From positions 45,550,668 through 45,614,667 of the forward strand of contig CP141145.1 in assembly GCA_035235625.1 (NCBI GenBank): a stretch of DNA of 64,000 nt. The letters run 5' to 3'. The notes beneath the pieces are model-generated. The model ran no database searches. It had not been told where the DNA came from and saw only the letters and a list, made by a program, of their open reading frames with translations. The DNA comes from Saururus chinensis (taxonomy: Eukaryota > Streptophyta > Magnoliopsida > Piperales > Saururaceae). Shown piece by piece: positions 25,001-35,001 of the stretch; positions within the stretch are counted from its first letter, which is position 1; each line of letters opens with the position of its first letter. The position numbers and the translations under genes are program-made.

Positions 25001-28000
25001 TCAAATGTCATTTTCCAAATTTCTAGAGCTGTTGGTGGAAATTTAACTATCTTGAATAAAAATTGCTTCGCATATTTCATTAAATAAGCCAAAGTATAAC
25101 ACATGAATAGTTCAATCTAGATTTCTTCTAAAATGTAAACAATCATTATAAACATAGAGAAGCAATTCATCATTAGAAATCATCCTGATTCAAGTTCTCT
25201 AAATCAAGCAAATTTACAGTTACAACATTTCCAATGATTCACTGCTTAACATTCATGGCAACTGAGAATAAGAGAAATAATCTGTCCCAACTGGCAGCAA
25301 GACATGTTATCCATATTCATAAAATGCCAAAAAGAACTTACGTCAATGATTTCCCTTTAAAAATAATCGGAGGAGCGACAGCAGAGAAAATGCAGAAGCC
25401 AATATGAAGCTGTGGATGATAATTAGATAACATAATACAGGGCTTCTTTTCATTAATGACAGAAGGCAAGCAAAACAAAAGATAGAAGAAGTTTTACCAG
25501 GTAAAATAAGAAAAACCAGCTAAACTTCAAAGCACTTTCAGTTCTGAAAATGAAATCAAATGCAAGTTCAAATGCTAAAAAATCAAATACAAGTTATCTG
25601 ACCTGCAAAGATAAGTGCTGAAGTGATTCTAAAATAATCCAAGAAAAAAAAATACCTCATGGCACGATAAAGTGGTCGATACCATAAGACATATGCACCA
25701 GGACAGCCCGAAATGAAATAGATAATGGCAAGGAGCCAGATTCTTACCCCTACAATACAAGACATCATTAATAATGCATACACGTAGATTGAATGACATA
25801 ATCAAATACAAAATTTAGATGAAATCGCAAAGACAGACATGTTCCTACATAAAGGTGCTACTTAATTAGATTAAAGGAAAACATCAAAACCAATAAAATT
25901 TTCAAGCTAACCTTCTCCCTTAATCCAGGCTGTTGTAACCGCTATAATATTCCACAGAAGGCACAAAACAACCCCTGCACAGCACTCAAATTTGATTAGC
26001 ACGCATTAACTACAATTAACATAATGAAACGGGATAGTGTCAACGGTTTCATTAGATGAACATCATTGTATATAAACAAGGAATTGAATCCCTTGTCTAA
26101 TAAATACATGCACTAAACATAAATTTCATGTCAGGGAACCAGAAAGTACATGGATAACGTTAGGAACTAAGTGTAAGCTAAACAAGAAATTTTCTATGAC
26201 CCGCCCAAGGGGATGAGTCCACCTTTGGGTCTGCGAGTATAAGAAATTATGAGCAGTTTGCTAATTAGGTTATCAGTTAGCAGTTAAATCGTTATTTCCT
26301 TTTATTGTTAGTGGGCTTTGAAATTGACAGTTGGGGGTCACAACGGATTTTACCTGCATACCCTGTTTGAGGAAAAATTCCCCAACCCCATGTGATTTTG
26401 AGGATTCGCTAGGGTTTCTTGTATAAAATAATAAAATATAACTTCCCAAGGAGAAGATATCCCGCATGACTATAAAAGGAACTTTGACAATTTTTGTTCT
26501 AGCATCAGTATGTGTGACTTTTTCTCACATGCAAAATAAATTCTCATTTTCCTGAATTAATCAACTGTTTTATGGAATTTTTTCCACATACCATTTTAAT
26601 GTATGTGACATTTAATAAAGATGTGTTTATATGCACCCAATGGATGCTCACGTTGTCACGGAGCAGCAAGGCACAGTCCCAGCAATGCATGCACACCATC
26701 TGTGCAACACATAAGTAACAATGTGCATGCTGAGCACCTTGGGGCTGCACAATTTTGATTGCATGGCACCTGAAAAGAGGGAGCAAGCAGATTTTTTTTT
26801 TGCCCCAGTATGCATCACTAGCACTGTGCCTTGCTGCTCAGTGACAATGTGCATGCTGAGCACCTTGGGGCTGCACAGTTTTTATTGCATGTCACCTGAA
26901 AAAAGGGAGCAAGCAGGTTTTTTACTGTCCGCCAACCCTTAAAACACATACGGCATCATTGAGATCAGATGGTGCTCCATGATGCACATTTGAAATAGAA
27001 TTGTGGCGCATATTAACTTTTTCCTTTACGTGTATGAAGTAACAAATATAAAATGTAGCCAGTGTTGAAACAGCCATATCCAACATACTAATAAATATTT
27101 GCCACAAATAACATGCAAACTCACCATGAAAAAGTTTCATAGTCTAGTTATGGACCATGGAAGATGTATAGGTATTGGTACCATTGGAAATTTTTGCACA
27201 GGTTGAGAAGAAGAAATAAAAATCTACACTCATGTAATCAAATTATACCTGCATGACAATTTTGAAATTGTCATTTCAGGGTCCACAGTAAAAAATGACT
27301 ATCACCTCAAAAGTTCGTGTAAAATAACTAAGAAAAATGGGATTAGAAATAAGTATATATATATATATGAGAACTTAGGTGTAGCACCATTAGGGGAGAA
27401 GCTCAAAAAGTGTAGGTTGCGTTGGTATAGGCATGTACAAAGAAGATCAATGATGCCCTGGCAAGGTTTGAAGGGTTTTATATAAATGATATAAAAAGAA
27501 TGATGTAAAAAGGAGAGGGAGACCCAAAAGAACTTGGATGAAATTAATAAAGAATAATATAACTATGTTATCTCTTATGAAAGAGCTGGGCACAAAATAG
27601 GCTAGAATTGAGGCATAAGATCCAAGTCACCAACCCCAAATTATAGAAAAAATGCGCAACTTGATTATAATTATGATTATGATAAGAGAGATTGAGAAAT
27701 TGACCTCGATGATGTGAAAATTCTAATCTTATACATAAAATTTGATGCGTATGCATAATCAAAACTTAAAAATAATATATATATAGGCTTGTGGTGTAAT
27801 ATATGTAGGTAAAAGAGAACTGCATTGCAGCTGAAAAGTTATGCATTAGGAATATATTCTGTACTTAAATCTAAACATAGAGAATCTAAAGCATGGTACA
27901 TAGGACCTGAACCAACACGAGATAGGAATCGAAAAACCTGAGAACCAAAATTGGAACCAAGATTCTATCTTGGGTCAGGTTGGTTCCAAGAATTCAAACC

Positions 28001-31000
28001 AAACCAACATTATATTGGGTCAGTTCTATATATGATAAGTTACAAAAAACTCATACCACTTTGGTAAAATCAGGTTTTGTAGGTTAATTAAGAACTCGAG
28101 AGGGGGTCCGGTTGGTTTATGGGTTTTTCATATGCTAGACCTGACCTTACTTGAAAAGTACCCAGGTATTTTTTTCGTGTACCCAACCCAAGATAAGACC
28201 TAACCTGGGTCAATGTTGGTTCAGTTCCATCCGGGTTGGGTTAAGTACAGGTTGAGTGCAGCCCTAGCCAGTCCAATTCGGACTCCTGCATGTGCATCTC
28301 AACAAAAAATCCATGCACGAAGGAGGATTCGAACTGTACTCCCATTGAATTCTCAAATGAGCACTTATTCAACTGGTCTACAATTAATTTGTAGTATAGC
28401 TATTACCCAACAACTATATTTACTTTAAATCATAGGGGTTTTCCTTATTTCAATTGCTGACATCATCAATCAAGTCAACCTAGGTTGACCCACAGTTGAA
28501 CCCAATTGACCCGGCCCCACAACCAATCTAGGTCAAAGCCCAGGCTGGTTTTCAAAACATTGGTACAGACCTGTGATAACTGAAATTCTCGAATGCCTCC
28601 ACCAATAGTCATTACAATAGTCATCACACTTCCATGCATACAATTATCGTACTCTTCAAAGTTGTACCATGTTCAAACTTTAGGTTATAACTGCTAACTG
28701 TGGTAGATGTATGAATGAGACTCTTTGGGTTGCTTGGTCATCCATCCTTCCCTTAAAATGGAAAGTGCTAAAAAAGTCCGACTGTGCTTTCCACAGGCAA
28801 TTTAATAATAAAAGAGGTCAAGTAGTTAATAATGGTCAGGACCACCAAGTGTATTTCCTTCACATATCTTGTCCTTTATTCTCGCTTATTTCTTCTTTCC
28901 TCTTCCACTTAACAAAACCTAATAAAACTTGTAGCACAATGATTTAAAAAAACTACTTTATGCAATAAGTTGTTCTTTGGCAGGAAACAATTACAGGAGT
29001 AATGGAACAAAATATTGGCATCATAGTCCATAAAGATGGGCCTGCCGGTGAGACACGAACAATGAAACTTCTGCACATACCTAACCAAGTTGCAAATGCA
29101 AAATATTGCAGCCTCTGAAGATGGATTGGAATTTCATTTGCAATATCATTATGAATAATAGGGAAAAATGGGGGCCAATTCTTCTCTTCTATGACAATTC
29201 CAGCTGAAATAAAAGACTAAAGTAAGCTTCTAAAGAAGACCTAAAGAAGACAAAAGAATTTACCTCATACCTCTCAAAAATTTAAATATATATACCTCGA
29301 GCAGCAGCCTCTTCCCTTCGTTTTAGTTCCTGAAGGGCATTCAGTTCAGTGAGTTATGGTTCTAATGATCTACAGCTTTTACAAAGGAAAAAATGGACTA
29401 ATACATACATTATGTAAGTTATCAGCCACATTCCAAGACAACAAAAAAATCTAAATATTTTAAACTAAGCTGCTCTGTATGCCCATGTGCAATAAACAAC
29501 TGCGCAGTAATAACTAAAAAGGGGGCACATGCGGTGCACCTCCAGAAAAAGATTGACTCAGGAATCAATACCAAATTTGAAAATCCACAATAATGTACAA
29601 GCTGAAATAAAAGCTCACTCAGAGACATAAGAAACTCATTTGACTAAGGAACATGCAAAAGTTTCTGATGAGACATCCAATTGATATGTGCTTGAATGCA
29701 ATTTAACAACAACATCAGTTTACATGTGCGCGTATAAATGCATATTTCATTTGCAAAGATTCATTTCAGAAAATACCTGCTCCCTTTTGTTCAATTCTGC
29801 TTCCTTGGCCTGTAGCTCCTTCTCCTTCTTTTTGGCATCCTATTGTCACATAACACTCAATAAACTATGCTTGGCATAGACACAACTTGAAATAGAACTA
29901 AGGGCATGCACTATTCCTCAAAAAAAGGGAAAAAAACAGTAAAACACAGGAAAAACCTTTGATGAATCAAGTGGAATATCAATTGTAGCACCACGGTCAT
30001 AGTTGAAATCAGCAGGTTCAGGTGGTAGAGGTGAAAGCCTAGAATTTGTAGCAGAAGGGACACTTCCGGGGTTCTGAAATCAGGCATTTTACCAGAGGAG
30101 TTATTGTTGAGAAGAATATAAGTAATCCAAAGGACCCAGTACAACCACATTAAGAAAGTACGCATACTACAAAACAAAGTTTAGTATATTCAACTGATTC
30201 CCATGACAAGCTAAGATGCCCAAAAATACACCAAGAAATTGAAAAAGTACAGGATTTGCACATAAAAAAACCCACTAAGATCCAGTGAAAAAAATCCACA
30301 AAAGGTAATGAAGCAAGTGATGATAGAAAAGCTCACTGTGGTGTAAAATGCACCTCCACCGTAGTTTGGCTGACCAGCTGCTCTCCCTCTAAGTGCTGGG
30401 TCCTGACATGCAGAGATTAGAATATATTATTTATCACCCTACAACCTATATTGCACCATATAAACCACTAAACCTTTAGCTGTCCCTTCGACAATAATTA
30501 AAAAATGTTACCTCAAACTCTAAATCTGACCTGCTATATCAGGTGAGGGCACCTAAATAAACGGCTACACACTTCAACAGCAAAGTATTATGTATACTTG
30601 ATTACTCGCCAATAAATTATCTAAACTATTCTAAATTTGTTTATGATAAAAAAAAAAATGTCCATCAAATAAGGACATCATACTAATTGTCCTGCTTAAG
30701 AAGATAATTGTAAGTTGATCTCATCTTTCAAAGTAATAAATCAATGGTCAAGCTCATAGGATATTACGAGTACGAAGATCTTAAGAAAATGATTTAAATA
30801 AAAAAATAACAAGAGGTTCTTACGTGCGAACAAATTAACCCACCATTCTAAATACACAGCAAAGAAAAAAATAGATGAAAAAAAATATAGCAAAGAGATT
30901 GAGCAAATCACGGAGGTTTTCTCGGACATTAAGCTTTTGATAGGGACTTCTAGTGATCACCAATATCTGGTAACAATTCTTAAAACAAAGAAAAAGCAAA

Positions 31001-31391
31001 CCTTTACTCTAAAACACGAAAATGCCAAGGAGAAATGCGGAGTCTATATACATATCAGATTTAGGGGCAATCACCCCGACTGCTACAAGCTGCAATGAAT
31101 CCAAATTTTCGTTTGGTTCATGGCAGGATCCAAATTCCAACACTTATGCAAAAATCCAAACCCTGCCAAGAATATCTTTGTCTGGCATCTAGTTTCGTCG
31201 ACAAATGTATTGCAATGAGACTAGCGATCGACAAGGTTTAAAAAAAAAAAGGGAAAAACGAAAAGGTGAAGAGGGAAAGGGGAAGAGAACCCGAACATGG
31301 ATAAATAGAGAGAAATTGCGGAAGAGGAGCGAACCGCGAAGGGGTTGACTTCGTCTTCGTCGAAGGGGTTGCTATCATAGCGTCCGGCCAT
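22008..31391 (-). CDS. SCAMP: Secretory carrier-associated membrane protein (SCAMP1-like)
   Basis: Thirteen exons with GT-AG borders: 31335-31391, 30337-30402, 29957-30073, 29777-29839, 29296-29329, 29081-29203, 25912-25974, 25656-25749, 25498-25543, 25342-25409, 22359-22407, 22187-22252, 22008-22094. They total 933 bases (310 residues), the phases agree throughout, and no break is seen. SCAMPs are four-span proteins of the trans-Golgi, endosome and plasma membrane that act in vesicle traffic. The N-terminus has two NPF motifs (residues 8-10 and 16-18), which in the family bind EH-domain endocytic proteins. A Lys/Glu-rich coiled coil follows (about 81-113), then the conserved [13 protein letters not shown] stretch. 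Membrane spans lie at about 142-166, 178-198, 213-237 and 261-282, with the [11 protein letters not shown] segment after span 2. The C-terminus is [17 protein letters not shown]. Exon 2 adds a Gly-rich insert ([11 protein letters not shown]) as in rice SCAMP1. Two introns of about 3 kb hold repeat debris. Confidence 0.95.
22408..25341 (-). other. SCAMP intron 10 (2.9 kb)
   Basis: No coding sequence recognised. Three near-identical words (CATCCATTTCGTTCAAT-like) repeat at 22908-22985. Segments near 23030-23170 and 23560-23800 have LTR-leader-like text (for example TTTCAGTTAATGAAAGTAGCAG) but no clear ends. Confidence 0.5.
26650..26935. repeat. Direct and inverted repeat cluster in SCAMP intron 6
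   Basis: Two direct copies of about 88 bases (26718-26805 and 26842-26930) share CAATGTGCATGCTGAGCACC, then GGGGCTGCAC and GGGAGCAAGCAG. In addition GAGCAGCAAGGCACAGT (26658) is inverted at 26824-26840 (ACTGTGCCTTGCTGCTC). The layout looks like a small non-coding mobile element or its rearranged remains. Confidence 0.7.
27365..27690 (+). mobile_element. 3' end of an RTE-type LINE (truncated)
   Basis: The plus strand reads the end of a LINE reverse transcriptase protein: GEKLKK...[10 protein letters not shown] (27398-27445), then a GRPKRTW region (27510-27540) and an [12 protein letters not shown]-like end. A tail of GATTATAATTATGATTATGAT (27660-27682) follows. This ending and the (GATTAT)n-like tail are typical of 5'-truncated plant RTE LINEs. 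It lies in SCAMP intron 6, opposite to the gene's strand. Confidence 0.8.
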
Positions 31392-31961
31392 GCTGAAAAC
31401 ACTACGCCACAGATCAGATCAAAGGCTCCAAACCAAACGACAACAGGATCTGCTTCAAGCCAGAAAGGGGGAAGAGATACCGCTGGAGATATATACAGAC
31501 ACAGGTGAAACCGTGAAGGTTGCAGAGAAATCAACCTTCTTCACTTCCTTTTCTAGTTTTTTGTTTTCTTGGCCTTTTTGCTCTGACCCAAATGAAACTT
31601 GTTCCTTGAATGGAAATGCTCCCGAGTCGTAAAAAGGATGGAGCGAGAGATAGGGCAGGGCAAACCGACCGAAAGGGATCGAGGGCCACCGGCCAAGGCT
31701 TTGGACTTCTAGAGGCACGTTCCGCGACTGATGTGCGAGTTTTTCTTCTTTCTTTGTTTTTTATGATTTTGGGCGACGGACTGAGCAGGCGCCTGCGAGT
31801 TGAAATACTGAGTTGCAACTTTGACACGGCAAACGGGAATCGTACACGACTCGCTTTTAGCATCCAAGTGGCGGGCCTCCCCTCTATACCATATATTTTC
31901 TATTTCTCCCCAATATATCCTCAAAAACCCAAAAAATCTAAAGTCTCCCATTGTTTTACTA
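31392..31961 (-). promoter_or_regulatory. SCAMP 5' untranslated region and proximal promoter
   Basis: The 570 bases between the SCAMP start codon and the MULE C boundary. A TATA-like word (AAAATATATGG on the minus strand, about 31889-31899) could place transcription start near 31860; this is inference. Open frames on both strands here lack recognisable protein content. A MULE now forms the upstream edge. Confidence 0.4.
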
Positions 31962-32366
31962 GGAAAATTATTAAAATAATAATTAAAAAAATTATTTACT
32001 AAAATATATTATTTTAAAAATATTTTTTAAAATGGTGTTAGTTTTTACCACATAGGCGCCAGCCAAATAGCTGGCGCCAGCGTGACTTTTTTTTTATTTT
32101 TTAAGTTGATTTTGTCGTTTAGAACGACGAAATTAGTTTAAAGACGATTTCGTCGTTCTAAATGACGAAACCTTTTATTAGTTGACCTGGTTTCATCATT
32201 CAAAACGACGAAATCAACTTAAGCTGATTTCGTCGTTCTGACCGACGAAACTGCTACACTTGGCTAATTTCGGCCTTCGGTCTCGGAACAACACTAATTT
32301 CATCATTCTAAACGACGAAATTAAATTAAGCTGATTTCGTCGTTCTGAACGACAAAATCAGATTAC
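31962..32366 (+). repeat. MULE C left terminal inverted repeat
   Basis: Terminus, a GGCGCCAGC...GCTGGCGCC hairpin (32055-32079), then six imperfect palindromes of the TTTCGTCGTT...AACGACGAAA type (32105-32362). It also holds the block TTCGGCCTTCGGTCTCGGAA. It is closely similar to the right end, with one extra palindrome unit. Confidence 0.9.
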
Positions 32367-32571
32367 ATTTTTTTAAAATTATTATTTAAAACTAATTTTA
32401 TCATATGTCCCTGTTCATTCATTCAAAACACAGATGTACATGCACGTCTTCATTCACTCCACCTATAACAAATATCACCATAACAAATATCACTATCACG
32501 AATATCACCATAACAAATATAAGTAAAGTACATCATAGATGAGTAACAAATATAATACATCACAAGTAATA

Positions 32572-34902
32572 TCATAATCTCCTACGTCCTCGTCCTCGTC
32601 CTCGTCCTCGACCTCGACCTCGACCTCGTCCTCGACGGTGGTGTACGAGCTCCTCATGATATACCTCTAGCTCTGGCTGTGGCTGTGGCTCTGGCTCTGG
32701 CTTCGACTGGGGCTCGGGCTCCGGCTGCGACTCCATGTCAGGCTCCTGCTCGGGCTTCGGCTCCGGCTCAGCATAAATAATAGATGGTACAATACAAACT
32801 GGTCGATGTTGTCTATAATATAAAATCAGATCTGGCTGAGCGACATGTGTAGTGTCTGGAAATGATGAACTTGGAGGATAGCTATATGCTGCTAATGATG
32901 ATGGAATATCAGGGCATGAAGAGTGCATCGGCTGCGTCTGAGCGGCCTCGTCGACAGGATAATCTCGATGAACATCCGTGATCACCGAATGAAGTAGTGG
33001 CAAGCTATGAAGGATATCATTAGACGCTTAAATCACCGACTCACATGCTGCTGCTAAGTCCTCGCACGAAGTACAGGTGACAAGTGCATCACTCAAATAC
33101 GCATTAGTATGTCGAATCTGACGAAGCTATAAAAAAATAAATTAAATATTAGATAAATAATTAAAACAAAATAAGAAAATAATATATGCCTTAATTAACA
33201 AAGTTGTACTTACTAGAGCTGCCTCAGATGCTCCCCTAGGCAGATATGCCATCTCCTCTACATCATCGCACGGTAAAATATATCGATGTGTAATCGGTAA
33301 ATACCAGTGCATATAAGTACTACGAACATCTCGCAATGTCGTAGCCAACTCCCCTCTAATAATAGTGGCTCTCCTATCCTCCCATCGAGCAATATACGAC
33401 GCATGATATATAGCCCAATCGGTAATATGGCGGCCCTGTCGAGTAATGCGATGGACAAACTCGACAATAGAAGGTGGGACCCCTTGCTCCAGGTTAAACT
33501 GGAGCATTACACGATCTGGCTCATACATCTCTATAATCTCGTAACATATTAGAGGGGTTCGATAAAGCCACACCTCTCAACCGTCTGTGCAGAGTGGAGG
33601 TATCACAGCCAACAAGTCCTCCGAGTACGGCTGCCAAATAATCTATATAATATATAAAGATAATTTAGTTTAAATAACGACAAAAAATTTTAAAATCATT
33701 ACATAAAAAAAGTTCAACACGGTAATAAAATTACCTGGTATGGCCGCTAGTGGTCTAACTCCCCTCTATACAAACGGAGGACTCCTTGTGGATTTTTGGT
33801 TCTCTTCTTCCGAACATTCCACCTTAAGGAGTTAAATTTAAGAAATGAGTTCAACATATGTACATAAAACGTTGCTTAAAAAGTAATGTGGTAAACATAA
33901 ATACAACCTACCTCACCCCTAATGGAGCACCCTCGACCAAGCGACCCATCTCAGCAGTTGGTCGGCCGACGTGTAAGTGCTCCACGACCATAACTATGTC
34001 ATAAAATAGTGATAACAAATATTAAAATTAAAAAATTATACGTGACTAAAACACCAAGCAAAGTTACACAATTAATTACTTGAAGAAGGGTTAGACAGCC
34101 CGCAATCCCCGAGGTCATGGCCTGGCATGCCTTTCCTAACTCTCGGTATAAGAATGCGAGAGTAGCACTGCCCCATGAATAAGTGCTAGCCATGTCAAAG
34201 TCGGCAAGGAGAGAGAGATACGAAACATGCATGTGGCTACTCGTGGTATCCGCAAATATGGTGGCTCCAAGTAAATGCAATATATAGGCTCGTGCAAGTT
34301 GCTCGATAACTATCTCTGTAGCATCGGCTGGGAGCTCGCGAAACTCATGTAAGAGCCATCGTAGGCTCACTTGGCTACCACGCATCACTGTAGTAGGAGG
34401 AGCTCTACCAAGAAGTCTAACTAATATATCCATATGAGCTTCTCCTGTCGTGCCTGTCATCGGACGTCCATCATACGGAGTCCTAATAGAACTGCCACAT
34501 CCATGAGCGTGATGGACATCTCTCCATATGACAAATGAAACGTCTGTATCTCCCTCCTCCATCTCTCAACAAGAGCTGTCAATAGAGGCCGATTGAGACG
34601 GACATACTGTAGATGAATGAAATGGCCGAATCCCGCTCGTTCGATATAAGGTAACATACACTCATCTATGGGCCAATGGCGAAGATATTTAAAATGTTCG
34701 GTGCACTCAAGGCACCCAGGGTCCTATAATAAATTTTAAAATTATAACATGTCGTACTATATCAACAAAAAAATGAAACAAATTTTTAAAAAAGTTATCA
34801 TACCTCTCCTCTCCAAATAGCAACAGAACTATGTGACTCCTGCTCTACGAGTAAAGAAGCGTCACTCGGGCCTGGCTTGTAACAAGGCTCTGCATGGTCC
34901 AT
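32572..34902 (-). pseudogene. MULE C plant mobile domain (PMD) gene
   Basis: Six exons: 34804-34902, 34080-34723, 33912-33993, 33735-33822, 33214-33642, 32572-33126. It starts MDHAEPCYKPG 100 bases after the transposase stop. The PMD region includes LRHWPIDECMLPYIERAGFGHF, FHLSYGEMSITLMDVAVLLGL, LARAYILHLLGATIFAD, then WLYRTPLICYEIIEMYEPDRVM. The C-terminus is a run of EPxP repeats followed by about nine Arg-Gly pairs, a possible RNA-binding tail. PMD proteins occur in plant MULE and gypsy elements; host relatives MAIN and MAIL1 act in silencing and meristem maintenance. Its job in a transposon is unknown. It is broken here: single-base losses in exons 2 (near 34472) and 3, and stops in exons 4, 5 and 6. 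Confidence 0.85.
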
Positions 34903-35001
34903 ATGATCGGGGGAAAATGAAGATCATATCATTAATCGTAAGGAATACATGCGTACGTAACTATAAAAATATAATAAATACAGAGGTTGATTATATGTTT
35001 A

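Noticed and set aside
28260-28400. tRNA-like word (AGTTCGAATCC on the minus strand) suggesting a SINE
   Set aside because: It resembles an internal box B, but no convincing box A, tail or target duplication was found.
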